Positions 1-12,460 are shown, numbered from the stretch's first letter. The stretch is DNA of 64,000 nt from Limnomonas spitsbergensis (GCA_037349105.1 JAYJMM010000032.1:1454501-1518500); one strand, 5' to 3'. Made by a program: numbers and translations. Notes: generated by a model from the sequence alone, not told the origin.

Positions 1-58
1 CAGCGACAAAACTCCAGGTTCATCGGAGTCCCCGTCCCCACCACTGACGTGGATCCAC

Positions 59-676
59 TTACTGGGCTGGGAGGCTTGCGCACAAAGACATCAAGAGGAG
101 GCATGTTGACGGGAATGACACTGTTGAGCAAGAGGGGAGGAGAGGAATTGCCTTAGAGGGTAGCGATGTGACAAATGACATTTCGTAATTATTGCCTGCA
201 ACAGCCCGATGTGCAAATTCAATAGAATAGACGGTGACAGCTCCTACTCCCCCTTGCGGTCTGGGGGAGTCCATGATAGCCCGCCCAAGGGGCAATCAAC
301 AATCCTGGGGACCCCCCACACGGCTACATACCTGCCACGTCCCACAGAAGACGCTGATGCCACCGTCGGCAGCCCCCTGCCACCCAGTCCACCGCCAGAA
401 GGGCCAGTGTCACCACCGCCGCTCGCGCCCACCTGTGGTTCACGATTGATCCGGTCAGCCATCAGCCAAACCTGAGCAGCCCCCATTGTGCCTCTCCCAC
501 CTCTTAGCTCCCCCAAGCAAGAACCATACCCACTTTTGATGCGCTCAAAGACTTTTTCACCCCGCCTGCCTCATCAGGCCTAGGCAATACCTGAGAGGCT
601 GCTGCCACCGGTGGGGTCCTGCCCTCATCCTGGCCGAAGGCCTGCGTCAGGGTCCCAGCCGGCTAGACGTAACCGC
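59..676 (-). pseudogene. Exon trio carried in satellite unit 1 (cystatin-like fragment, degenerate)
   Basis: Read on the minus strand, the unit contains three exon-like blocks. Exon 1 is 591-676 (acceptor TCTGTAG, donor CAG|GTATTG). Exon 2 is 332-471 (acceptor GCTCAG, donor GCAG|GTATGT). Exon 3 is 63-260 (acceptor CCCCCAG), ending either at a TAA at 59-61 or at a consensus donor CA|GTAAGT. Exon 2 encodes a Gly-rich linker and exon 3 a segment with AVAGNNYEMSF. Relative to the copies at 19-21 kb, exon 1 has lost one base, and in this unit it also has an in-frame TAG. The copy is therefore probably non-functional. The gene of origin is discussed under 19,108-19,843. Confidence 0.5.
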
Positions 677-1142
677 CTACAGAGTGAGGGGCAACAATGC
701 TTCACCTACGAGGTTACGAGGTTCTGATTTCATAGCGAGGAGGTGGCGCTAGAGATGCCGAGGGGTCCACACCTCTCAATACCCTCCTAACCAGGTCCAC
801 ACCTCTCAATACCTTCCGGACCAGGTCCACACCTCTCAATACCCTTGTGACCAGGTCCAGCTCTCCCCTAGGGCCAACGCACAAGCAAAGAGATGACAAC
901 ACAAGGGGTCCACCATACCACATGAACCCTCACAAAGCAAGTACGCTCTCCTTGGCTGTCTCTGTAGAGTCTGCTGTGCAAGCTATGTATATGGCGGACG
1001 TTGTGTGTTGTAGATGGGAGGGGGAGTTGCGGACAGGGGCATATACAGGTGGAGCCCCTTCCGGCGGCCTTTCGTTCACATCCTCAGCGACAAAACTCCA
1101 GGTTCATCGGAGTCCCCGTCCCCACCACTGACGTGGATCCAC

Positions 1143-4100
1143 TTACTGGGCTGGGAGGCTTGCGCACAAAGACATCAAGAGGAGGCATGTTGACGGGAAT
1201 GACACTGTTGAGCAAGAGGGGAGGAGAGGAGTTGCCTTGGAGGGTAACGATGTGACAAATGACATTTCGTAATTATTGCCTGCAACAGCCCGTTGTGCAA
1301 ATTCAATAGAATAGACGGCGACAGCTCCTACTCCCCCTTGCGGTCTGGGGGAGTCCATGATAGCCCGCCCAAGGGGCAATCAACAATCCTGGGGACCCCC
1401 CACACGGCTACATACCTGCCACGTCCCACAGAAGACGCTGATGCCACCGTCGGCAGCCCCCTGCCACCCAGTCCACCGCCAGAAGGGCCAGTGTCACCAC
1501 CGCCGCTCGCGCCCACCTGTGGTTCACGATTGATCCGGTCAGCCATCAGCCAAACCTGAGCAGCCCCCATTGTGCCTCTCCCACCTCTTAGCTCCCCCAA
1601 GCAAGAACCATACCCACTTTTGATGCGCTCAAAGACTTTTTCACCCCGCCTGCCTCATCAGGCCTAGGCAATACCTGAGAGGCTGCTGCCACCGGTGGGG
1701 TCCTGCCCTCATCCTGGCCGAAGGCCTGCGTCAGGGTCCCAGCCGGCAAGACGTAACCGCCTACAGAGTGAGGGGCAACAATGCTTCACCTACGAGGTTA
1801 CGAGGTTCTGATTTCATAGCGAGGAGGTGGCGCTAGAGATGCCGAGGGGTCCACACCTCTCAATACCCTCCTAACCAGGTCCACACCTCTCAATACCTTC
1901 CGGACCAGGTCCACACCTCTCAATACCCTTGTGACCAGGTCCAGCTCTCCCCTAGGGCCAACGCACAAGCAAAGAGATGACAACACAAGGGGTCCACCAT
2001 ACCACATGAACCCTCACAAAGCAAGTACGCTCTCCTTGGCTGTCTCTGTAGAGTCTGCTGTGCAAGCTATGTATATGGCGGACGTTGTGTGTTGTAGATG
2101 GGAGGGGGAGTTGCGGACAGGGGCATATACAGGTGGAGCCCCTTCCGGCGGCCTTTCGTTCACATCCTCAGCGACAAAACTCCAGGTTCATCGGAGTCCC
2201 CGTCCCCACCACTGACGTGGATCCACTTACTGGGCTGGGAGGCTTGCGCACAAAGACATCAAGAGGAGGCATGTTGACGGGAATGACACTGTTGAGCAAG
2301 AGGGGAGGAGAGGAATTGCCTTAGAGGGTAGCGATGTGACAAATGACATTTCGTAATTATTGCCTGCAACAGCCCGATGTGCAAATTCAATAGAATAGAC
2401 GGTGACAGCTCCTACTCCCCCTTGCGGTCTGGGGGAGTCCATGATAGCCCGCCCAAGGGGCAATCAACAATCCTGGGGACCCCCCACACGGCTACATACC
2501 TGCCACGTCCCACAGAAGACGCTGATGCCACCGTCGGCAGCCCCCTGCCACCCAGTCCACCGCCAGAAGGGCCAGTGTCACCACCGCCGCTCGCGCCCAC
2601 CTGTGGTTCACGATTGATCCGGTCAGCCATCAGCCAAACCTGAGCAGCCCCCATTGTGCCTCCCCCACCTCTTAGCTCCCCCAAGCAAGAACCATACCCA
2701 CTTTTGATGCGCTCAAAGACTTTTTCACCCCGCCTGCCTCATCAGGCCTAGGCAATACCTGAGAGGCTGCTGCCACCGGTGGGGTCCTGCCCTCATCCTG
2801 GCCGAAGGCCTGCGTCAGGGTCCCAGCCGGCAAGACGTAACCGCCTACAGAGTGAGGGGCAACAATGCTTCACCTACGAGGTTACGAGGTTCTGATTTCA
2901 TAGCGAGGAGGTGGCGCTAGAGATGCCGAGGGGTCCACACCTCTCAATACCCTCCTAACCAGGTCCACACCTCTCAATACCTTCCGGACCAGGTCCACAC
3001 CTCTCAATACCCTTGTGACCAGGTCCAGCTCTCCCCTAGGGCCAACGCACAAGCAAAGAGATGACAACACAAGGGGTCCACCATACCACATGAACCCTCA
3101 CAAAGCAAGTACGCTCTCCTTGGCTGTCTCTGTAGAGTCTGCTGTGCAAGCTATGTATATGGCGGACGTTGTGTGTTGTAGATGGGAGGGGGAGTTGCGG
3201 ACAGGGGCATATACAGGTGGAGCCCCTTCCGGCGGCCTTTCGTTCACATCCTCAGCGACAAAACTCCAGGTTCATCGGAGTCCCCGTCCCCACCACTGAC
3301 GTGGATCCACTTACTGGGCTGGGAGGCTTGCGCACAAAGACATCAAGAGGAGGCATGTTGACGGGAATGACACTGTTGAGCAAGAGGGGAGGAGAGGAAT
3401 TGCCTTAGAGGGTAGCGATGTGACAAATGACATTTCGTAATTATTGCCTGCAACAGCCCGATGTGCAAATTCAATAGAATAGACGGTGACAGCTCCTACT
3501 CCCCCTTGCGGTCTGGGGGAGTCCATGATAGCCCGCCCAAGGGGCAATCAACAATCCTGGGGACCCCCCACACGGCTACATACCTGCCACGTCCCACAGA
3601 AGACGCTGATGCCACCGTCGGCAGCCCCCTGCCACCCAGTCCACCGCCAGAAGGGCCAGTGTCACCACCGCCGCTCGCGCCCACCTGTGGTTCACGATTG
3701 ATCCGGTCAGCCATCAGCCAAACCTGAGCAGCCCCCATTGTGCCTCTCCCACCTCTTAGCTCCCCCAAGCAAGAACCATACCCACTTTTGATGCGCTCAA
3801 AGACTTTTTCACCCCGCCTGCCTCATCAGGCCTAGGCAATACCTGAGAGGCTGCTGCCACCGGTGGGGTCCTGCCCTCATCCTGGCCGAAGGCCTGCGTC
3901 AGGGTCCCAGCCGGCTAGACGTAACCGCCTACAGAGTGAGGGGCAACAATGCTTCACCTACGGGGTTACGAGGTTCTGATTTCATAGCGAGGAGGTGGCG
4001 CTAGAGATGCCGAGGGGTCCACACCTCTCAATACCCTCCTAACCAGGTCCACACCTCTCAATACCTTCCGGACCAGGTCCACACCTCTCAATACCCTTGT

Positions 4101-7100
4101 GACCAGGTCCAGCTCTCCCCTAGGGCCAACGCACAAGCAAAGAGATGACAACACAAGGGGTCCACCATACCACATGAACCCTCACAAAGCAAGTACGCTC
4201 TCCTTGGCTGTCTCTGTAGAGTCTGCTGTGCAAGCTATGTATATGGCGGACGTTGTGTGTTGTAGATGGGAGGGGGAGTTGCGGACAGGGGCATATACAG
4301 GTGGAGCCCCTTCCGGCGGCCTTTCGTTCACATCCTCAGCGACAAAACTCCAGGTTCATCGGAGTCCCCGTCCCCACCACTGACGTGGATCCACTTACTG
4401 GGCTGGGAGGCTTGCGCACAAAGACATCAAGAGGAGGCATGTTGACGGGAATGACACTGTTGAGCAAGAGGGGAGGAGAGGAATTGCCTTAGAGGGTAGC
4501 GATGTGACAAATGACATTTCGTAATTATTGCCTGCAACAGCCCGATGTGCAAATTCAATAGAATAGACGGTGACAGCTCCTACTCCCCCTTGCGGTCTGG
4601 GGGAGTCCATGATAGCCCGCCCAAGGGGCAATCAACAATCCTGGGGACCCCCCACACGGCTACATACCTGCCACGTCCCACAGAAGACGCTGATGCCACC
4701 GTCGGCAGCCCCCTGCCACCCAGTCCACCGCCAGAAGGGCCAGTGTCACCACCGCCGCTCGCGCCCACCTGTGGTTCACGATTGATCCGGTCAGCCATCA
4801 GCCAAACCTGAGCAGCCCCCATTGTGCCTCTCCCACCTCTTAGCTCCCCCAAGCAAGAACCATACCCACTTTTGATGCGCTCAAAGACTTTTTCACCCCG
4901 CCTGCCTCATCAGGCCTAGGCAATACCTGAGAGGCTGCTGCCACCGGTGGGGTCCTGCCCTCATCCTGGCCGAAGGCCTGCGTCAGGGTCCCAGCCGGCT
5001 AGACGTAACCGCCTACAGAGTGAGGGGCAACAATGCTTCACCTACGAGGTTACGAGGTTCTGATTTCATAGCGAGGAGGTGGCGCTAGAGATGCCGAGGG
5101 GTCCACACCTCTCAATACCCTCCTAACCAGGTCCACACCTCTCAATACCTTCCGGACCAGGTCCACACCTCTCAATACCCTTGTGACCAGGTCCAGCTCT
5201 CCCCTAGGGCCAACGCACAAGCAAAGAGATGACAACACAAGGGGTCCACCATACCACATGAACCCTCACAAAGCAAGTACGCTCTCCTTGGCTGTCTCTG
5301 TAGAGTCTGCTGTGCAAGCTATGTATATGGCGGACGTTGTGTGTTGTAGATGGGAGGGGGAGTTGCGGACAGGGGCATATACAGGTGGAGCCCCTTCCGG
5401 CGGCCTTTCGTTCACATCCTCAGCGACAAAACTCCAGGTTCATCGGAGTCCCCGTCCCCACCACTGACGTGGATCCACTTACTGGGCTGGGAGGCTTGCG
5501 CACAAAGACATCAAGAGGAGGCATGTTGACGGGAATGACACTGTTGAGCAAGAGGGGAGGAGAGGAATTGCCTTAGAGGGTAGCGATGTGACAAATGACA
5601 TTTCGTAATTATTGCCTGCAACAGCCCGATGTGCAAATTCAATAGAATAGACGGTGACAGCTCCTACTCCCCCTTGCGGTCTGGGGGAGTCCATGATAGC
5701 CCGCCCAAGGGGCAATCAACAATCCTGGGGACCCCCCACACGGCTACATACCTGCCACGTCCCACAGAAGACGCTGATGCCACCGTCGGCAGCCCCCTGC
5801 CACCCAGTCCACCGCCAGAAGGGCCAGTGTCACCACCGCCGCTCGCGCCCACCTGTGGTTCACGATTGATCCGGTCAGCCATCAGCCAAACCTGAGCAGC
5901 CCCCATTGTGCCTCTCCCACCTCTTAGCTCCCCCAAGCAAGAACCATACCCACTTTTGATGCGCTCAAAGACTTTTTCACCCCGCCTGCCTCATCAGGCC
6001 TAGGCAATACCTGAGAGGCTGCTGCCACCGGTGGGGTCCTGCCCTCATCCTGGCCGAAGGCCTGCGTCAGGGTCCCAGCCGGCAAGACGTAACCGCCTAC
6101 AGAGTGAGGGGCAACAATGCTTCACCTACGAGGTTACGAGGTTCTGATTTCATAGCGAGGAGGTGGCGCTAGAGATGCCGAGGGGTCCACACCTCTCAAT
6201 ACCCTCCTAACCAGGTCCACACCTCTCAATACCTTCCGGACCAGGTCCACACCTCTCAATACCCTTGTGACCAGGTCCAGCTCTCCCCTAGGGCCAACGC
6301 ACAAGCAAAGAGATGACAACACAAGGGGTCCACCATACCACATGAACCCTCACAAAGCAAGTACGCTCTCCTTGGCTGTCTCTGTAGAGTCTGCTGTGCA
6401 AGCTATGTATATGGCGGACGTTGTGTGTTGTAGATGGGAGGGGGAGTTGCGGACAGGGGCATATACAGGTGGAGCCCCTTCCGGCGGCCTTTCGTTCACA
6501 TCCTCAGCGACAAAACTCCAGGTTCATCGGAGTCCCCGTCCCCACCACTGACGTGGATCCACTTACTGGGCTGGGAGGCTTGCGCACAAAGACATAAAGA
6601 GGAGGCATGTTGACGGGAATGACACTGTTGAGCAAGAGGGGAGGAGAGGAATTGCCTTAGAGGGTAGCGATGTGACAAATGACATTTCGTAATTATTGCC
6701 TGCAACAGCCCGATGTGCAAATTCAATAGAATAGACGGTGACAGCTCCTACTCCCCCTTGCGGTCTGGGGGAGTCCATGATAGCCCGCCCAAGGGGCAAT
6801 CAACAATCCTGGGGACCCCCCACACGGCTACATACCTGCCACGTCCCACAGAAGACGCTGATGCCACCGTCGGCAGCCCCCTGCCACCCAGTCCACCGCC
6901 AGAAGGGCCAGTGTCACCACCGCCGCTCGCGCCCACCTGTGGTTCACGATTGATCCGGTCAGCCATCAGCCAAACCTGAGCAGCCCCCATTGTGCCTCTC
7001 CCACCTCTTAGCTCCCCCAAGCAAGAACCATACCCACTTTTGATGCGCTCAAAGACTTTTTCACCCCGCCTGCCTCATCAGGCCTAGGCAATACCTGAGA

Positions 7101-7180
7101 GGCTGCTGCCACCGGTGGGGTCCTGCCCTCATCCTGGCCGAAGGCCTGCGTCAGGGTCCCAGCCGGCTAGACGTAACCGC
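1143..7180 (-). pseudogene. Exon trios of satellite units 2-7
   Basis: Each unit repeats the exon layout of unit 1 with all splice dinucleotides kept. The units differ at a few informative sites. Exon 1 carries TAG in units 4, 5 and 7 but reads through in units 2, 3 and 6. Unit 2 has Gln-Arg before the AVAG motif, whereas units 3-7 have His-Arg. Unit 7 has one change in the exon-3 region (ACATAAAG for ACATCAAG at about 6,593). All carry the one-base shortening of exon 1 compared with the second array. Confidence 0.45.
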
Positions 7181-7646
7181 CTACAGAGTGAGGGGCAACA
7201 ATGCTTCACCTACGGGGTTACGAGGTTCTGATTTCATAGCGAGGAGGTGGCGCTAGAGATGCCGAGGGGTCCACACCTCTCAATACCCTCCTAACCAGGT
7301 CCACACCTCTCAATACCTTCCGGACCAGGTCCACACCTCTCAATACCCTTGTGACCAGGTCCAGCTCTCCCCTAGGGCCAACGCACAAGCAAAGAGATGA
7401 CAACACAAGGGGTCCACCATACCACATGAACCCTCACAAAGCAAGTACGCTCTCCTTGGCTGTCTCTGTAGAGTCTGCTGTGCAAGCTATGTATATGGCG
7501 GACGTTGTGTGTTGTAGATGGGAGGGGGAGTTGCGGACAGGGGCATATACAGGTGGAGCCCCTTCCGGCGGCCTTTCGTTCACATCCTCAGCGACAAAAC
7601 TCCAGGTTCATCGGAGTCCCCGTCCCCACCACTGACGTGGATCCAC

Positions 7647-8266
7647 TTACTGGGCTGGGAGGCTTGCGCACAAAGACATCAAGAGGAGGCATGTTGACGG
7701 GAATGACACTGTTGAGCAAGAGGGGAGGAGAGGAGTTGCCTTGGAGGGTAACGATGTGACAAATGACATTTCGTGATTATTGCCTGCAACAGCCCGTTGT
7801 GCAAATTCAATAGAATAGACGGCGACAGCTCCTACTCCCCCTTGTGGTCCGGGGGAGTCCATGATAGCCCGCCCAAGGGGCAATCAACAATCCTGGGGAC
7901 CCCCCACACGGCTACATACCTGCCATACGTCCCACAGAAGACGCTGATGCCACCGTCGGCAGCCCCCTGCCACCCAGTCCACCGCCAGAAGGGCCAGTGT
8001 CACCACCGCCGCTCGCGCCCACCTGTGGTTCACGATTGATCCGGTCAGCCATCAGCCAAACTGAGCAGCCCCCATTGTGCCTCTCCCACCTCTTAGCTCC
8101 CCCAATCAAGAACCATACCCACTTTTGATGCGCTCAAAGACTTTTTCACCCCGCCTGCCTCATCAGGCCTAGGCAATACCTGAGAGGCTGCTGCCACCGG
8201 TCGGGTCCTGCCCACATCCTGGCCGAAGGCCTGCGTCAGGGTCCCAGCCGGCAAGGAGGTAACCGC
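7647..8266 (-). pseudogene. Exon trio of diverged satellite unit 8
   Basis: This edge copy keeps the full-length exon 1 junction (AAGGAGG form, like the copies at 19-21 kb). Exon 2 is broken: it has a two-base insertion near 7,925 and lacks one C at the exon 2 acceptor (about 8,061). The motif region reads AQRAVAGNN. It is closer to the second array than to units 1-7, as expected of an edge copy not homogenised with the rest. Confidence 0.45.
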
Positions 8267-8342
8267 CTACAGAGGGAGGGGCAACAATGCTTCACCTACG
8301 GGGTTACGAGGTTCTGATTTCATAGCAAGGCAGGAGGTGGCG

Positions 8343-10990
8343 CTAGAGATGCCGAGGGGTCCACCAATTCTTCTTCAGGACACGAAAGATGACAACAAGC
8401 GGCATAACGATGCAGAAATGCGCCACATGTAAGAGCCACTTACTTTTCCACCAATTCTTCTTCAGGACACGAAAGATGACAACAAGCGGCACAACGATGA
8501 CGGGAAGGATAGAACATAACCAGAAGAGACCACCTGTGGAGTGTCTCCACAGCACCAACCTCAAGAGCAGAACGGCGATGCCCTGGGCGAGTGCTGTGCA
8601 AAAACGTCATTTGGCCTTTTTGTCTGTAGGCATCTAGGAGGAGAAGATAGCGGGAGGTGAGGGGTAGATACAAGGTTAACATGGTACGCTCTAATCCTTC
8701 AAAAATAACCACTCACGAGGGAGAGCGTGCACCAAAAGTCCAAGAAGGCCGCTCCAAGGAGGGCTGCAAGACGTACAAGCAACAAGCATGTGAGGAGGAG
8801 GGGACAATGATGTTATGGCAAAGAAGGACTCACTTTGGGTGCGGCAGTTTGTGGTCGGCTCCAGCAGATTGCTTCTGCCAGCATCTGCGTAACATCAGTG
8901 TCTTGTTAGCACGCCGGCAAGGGGCCTAGCCTGAGACACACAGGCAGAGAGACCCACCCGAAACCCGGAATGCCCCGCCCCACCCCGGGGACTGGTGACC
9001 CAAGGCCAGCTCAACATGCAACATGCGAGTGCACATGGGAGAGGCCCTCCCAACACCCACATGCTGCCATCAATAATAGATGTTGAACCGTGGTAACACA
9101 CATAGTCCAATTTTGCCCCTCCCCATTCTCCTGACCCTCCGCTGGAGCCGCAGGCTTTCCGCAACAGAATGTTGGGGTCGGTGACAGATGGCTACACAAC
9201 AGGCTCGACAGACGCCACTCAACCCCCCGCCTCCTCAAGCGCCCACCTGCCGCCGCCAGAGAAGCCGATACCGCTCCCGTTGCTGCAGCAATGAGCACCA
9301 CAGGTAATATCTCTTAGAAACCCTGCCAAGAGAGTCTCTTCCAATGCCTGGACTGCCCTTCTTCGAACATGACGAGAATCTTGACCCCATACATACAGGA
9401 GGTGATCTGTAACTAGTCAAAACGAAAGAAAAACAAAAACTGCCGCTTGGGCCCCACAGATCCGCGCATGCACCTACAGATGTATGCCCTCTCCTCCATT
9501 TCTGTTGAATTGCAATGACAGGGCATGACTCACCTGCAGCAACTTCCCTCTTTTCATGCAAACTGTACAAGGCCCGGCCGATGACATGCGGGATACTCAA
9601 GGCCGACAGGGTCTCCATGTCCAACCCAATAAGCTCATCGGCACTCCTGTACCCCTCATGCAGAAGGTTGGTCAGCACATCATCCATGCAGCGTGCTGAC
9701 ATCTTGGGGCCGAAGAGCTCCCCCAACGAAGCCCGGAAATCTGTCAGCCCTTGGATTTCTGCAGGGTCTTCCTGGATCTGGGGAAGTGGGGAATGGAGGA
9801 AGGGATTCATCCCTCTCAATAACGCGAGCTATCAAGTTGAGCATGCATGCGCTTAGGCTAAGACAGATTACCCCCATGACCATCCAGGTCCTTACCTCTG
9901 GGCTGCTTAGGCGTGTAGCGAGGCCTACAAAGCAGCAAGATAGCTTGTTAGCTCAATGCACAAAACGTGGCGGAGACGTTCCCTCCAGTAGTGAGAGGCA
10001 GGGTGATGAAAGACTATTGCAAGTTTACATGTTGGGCAGCCGTTAGGTATCGGGAGAGAGGGAGCACAGAGCAGGCGGTTAAAAGGGTGTCGTATTAAGG
10101 GTGGGTCATGTAGGTAAAGGGACGCGAGCAGCTTTAGTCGGGAGTTCATGATGAAAGTTCATGATGAAAGTTTGCAAATTCCCTTATCTTATACTAATTA
10201 AGCTAGGACTCAACAGCAGATGTCCTGGTAATTCAACCTAGAAGACTGGCCTCAACCCCTTCGGCATGCCCCGTGCGCACACAACCAGCCACTCTGGATG
10301 GCGCATGGCAGCACATGCATGTAGTTAATCCGCCCATGCCGGGGCTCTTGGAAGACCATGCGGAGACTAATTGGGCAGTCCCACCCACCCCGGGGAGGCT
10401 TGCGACAGCACCTGCCGTGCCAGAGCACCCCATGCATGAGCTCACACTTCAGTTGCGTGCACCCCCTCAACCCCAGGTCTATGCAGGGAGGTTCGTGTGC
10501 ATCCCTCAGAGGGCGTGGGGGTTCCAAATGCGGGGGGATGGGGCAGGTTGGGGGGCGGCAGCATGCATGGAGTCAGAGACACTGTGGGATTTTCCTTGGA
10601 ATCTTCATTGAAGCACAGCGTTCCCTCGTGTGGGCACAAAGCCCCTCCACATGCACACATATGCCCCGCCGCATTGCATGCATGCTCCCAAGGGGCAAGA
10701 GCACACCCACTTGCCCCTGAGTTCAACCAGTACCATGCCACTGGCGTACATGGCATGTAGCACAGGGACCGTTGCGCACCTGCCACTTGCTCCTGCGCTC
10801 TCTTGATTGCAGCTCGCTGCTGCGTATTCAGGCCAAGCACCTCCAGGGGGTCCAACTTGGCAAATGAACCAGTCGCCAAATGTAGGCAATTGAAGCCCGC
10901 ATCTGTCAGGAGGCCAACGATGGCTTCGACACTGTCTTCGTCCTCATCGTCGACGTTTAGGAGTGCCTGCCTAATCGAAGTCATAAATAC
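8343..10990 (-). pseudogene. SAM-like/membrane protein gene, copy 1, 3'-truncated by the satellite
   Basis: Seven minus-strand exons fit together with matching phases: 10990-10780, 9924-9896, 9777-9534, 9282-9247, 8884-8834, 8763-8717 and 8582 onward. All introns are GT-AG. Exons 10990-10780 and 9777-9534 each encode a similar helical segment (pattern L..AG[FY]..., LD..[TE].L..L.I) resembling tandem SAM-like domains, after an acidic stretch. The last exons encode hydrophobic helices (AVLLL..LVLW, LFWL.SILPVIVVPLVVIF). The frame runs across the breakpoint at 8,360 into satellite DNA and stops at 8,343, so the terminal exon present in copy 2 (21,490-21,807) is missing. The 855-bp intron between the first two listed exons holds a dispersed repeat. 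I do not recognise the family, and the SAM assignment is by pattern only. Confidence 0.55.
10200..10770. repeat. Dispersed repeat family, partial copy
   Basis: About 10,275-10,352 closely matches 30,402-30,481 (shared cores 'gccactctggatggc'/'gccacactggatggc' and 'atggcagcacatgcatg'). It lies inside an intron of the gene at 8.3-11 kb. No coding capacity is evident. Confidence 0.55.
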
Positions 10991-11492
10991 CTGGAAGGCA
11001 AGATACATGGCATCGTTCAGGCTTCGTTGCACTGACAAGCTCTGGATAGTTCATCAAATCTAAATACTCGAACTCGGAGCATCACCCAATTCATTCATAT
11101 TGGCCTGTCATTGCAAGAAGCCTAGCTTACACAGGTGACAAGATTTGCACAAGACATCTACCGCATCGCTAGGCCTTGCTAAGAAGCAGCCAGGCGCAAT
11201 AGTGAGGTAGTCGACGCTACGGTCAAAAGCCAGAAGGAAGCAAAAGAAAGCATGCAGAGCTTTATCTCACCTCTCAGTCCTGGGGTCGTGCGTCATGAGT
11301 TGAAAAACACTGCTTCTGGTTTTTATGCCCAGCTATTACTATGTCCAGCTATTACAAGCCGCGCTACACACGGAAATGCAATGCAAATGTTTCGGTATCA
11401 AGTTTAGTCTCAAGGCACCGAATCCTTTGAATACTGTCAGCAGAGGGTCAGAAGCCTGCGGTTACCTAAACAATTAGGTGGAAATAATTTCG
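10991..11492. other. No gene recognised
   Basis: This is the sequence upstream of the truncated gene. It has low coding potential. A small tandem pair of 'ccagctattac' lies near 11,330-11,355. I see nothing else. Confidence 0.4.
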
Positions 11493-11987
11493 CTACGTAG
11501 TGAAGGATGGAACACAAGTGTGAGAGGCTAAAAACCAGGGAGGGGGGACAATCAGACAACGGGGCTTTTTCACTGTACCCTTGGGGTACGAGCCCGGGAG
11601 CAACATTTCGGCAGAGCATCCAGCTTTCTTAGTTGCGCAAACTGGTGTAAATAAATCTCGCATCGCGTTGGAATCTTCAGGCGCTGTCTCCCACTTTTTC
11701 TGGTCATCTTGGATAGAGCGCAACTAAGTTTCGAGGGCACGCACGAGCGGGTCTTCAGCGATCGTAGAAGGTAATGTATGCTCTATGTCTAAAGAGTATT
11801 TCTTTGGGTCTGCGAAAGTCGCATATTTTTTCGTGCCAGATTCCCGGTGTCTCGGTCGACGCAAAGCAAAGCAATGCAATTTGTTTCTTGAACACACTTC
11901 CATGTTCGTTCTTTCTCCAGAGGGTGTGCTTTGGGGAATTTCAATGGCTAGGTCTTGTCCTCCCAAGCCATCCATGTTTATATCCAC
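11493..11987 (-). pseudogene. Unrecognised minus-strand open frame with one in-frame TAG
   Basis: A single minus-strand frame of about 165 codons is broken only by a TAG at 11,724-11,726. The acceptor-like 'ctttcgcag' near 11,827 could start an exon encoding charged, non-repetitive protein (SLDIEHTLPS, EDPLVRALE, then after the stop DDQKKWETAPEDSNAM). Composition on both sides of the stop is protein-like, which suggests a recently inactivated exon. Readthrough or an unseen intron is possible. No family is recognised. Confidence 0.35.
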
Positions 11988-12281
11988 CCAGCAGGCAGGC
12001 AGTGGACTGCTGAGAGCACGTCGTTCAATTGGGATGCAGTCAGGGCATGGGCAAGTAAGTTGCAGTCGTTCACGTCATGTTTATGTCAGTTCCTCTCCGT
12101 TTCCCAACCTGTTGCCTGAGGTCCCTACATCACTGCATGCATGGTTGGAGGCTGCAAGATGCCGTGCATTGTGATAATGTTTGCAGACCTATTGGTGGCC
12201 GCCACGATGGACGGCGCCTGTGCGTTGAGTCCCCGTGAGTCCTGCATCTCACAACAGGCATCATACGGGCCTCTCCCAGCC

Positions 12282-12460
12282 CTAGGGTTTAGGGGAGCAG
12301 GTGGATATTTAGGGTTTAAAGGAGCAGGTGGATATTTAGGGTTTAGGGGAGCAGGTGGATATTTAGGGTTTAGGGGAGCAGGTGGATATTTAGGGTTTAG
12401 GAGAGCAGGTGGATCTTTAGGGTTTAGGGGAGTAGGTGGAGGTTTAGGGTTTAGGGGAAA
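12282..12460. repeat. 27-bp minisatellite containing plant telomere motifs
   Basis: About six copies of a 27-bp unit (cores 'gcaggtgg' and 'tttagggttta'). TTTAGGG is the Arabidopsis-type telomere repeat, so this is an interstitial telomere-like minisatellite. The 27-bp period keeps both strands open with a nine-residue periodicity, so the open frames across it are artefacts. Confidence 0.9.

Larger units (their letters stand above)
1..8364. repeat. 1,084-bp tandem satellite array, 7.7 units
   Basis: The sequence at 1 recurs at 1085, 2169, 3253 and so on with a period of exactly 1,084 bp for seven units. Only scattered base changes separate these units. The eighth unit (from about 7,589) is more diverged and has small indels. 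The window opens inside a unit, so the array continues to the left. Each unit holds three copies of a 30-bp subrepeat (about 769-858 in unit 1, core 'gtccacacctctcaatacc'). Units 2 and 8 share variants (for example 'ccttggagggtaacg') not found in the others. The array ends at 8,360-8,364, where it joins an unrelated gene through a shared 'tccac'. Confidence 0.97.

Noticed and set aside
209..475. Plus-strand frames of 70-94 codons in every 1,084-bp unit
   Set aside because: They shadow the minus-strand exons, have Pro-rich composition and lack splice or start context.
9235..9819. A continuous 194-codon protein across 9.2-9.8 kb
   Set aside because: Only 9,534-9,777 and 9,247-9,282 behave as exons. 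The rest is intron, because a strong donor (GCAG|GTGAGT) and acceptor (TTGCTGCAG) lie inside and the spliced phases agree with the neighbouring exons.
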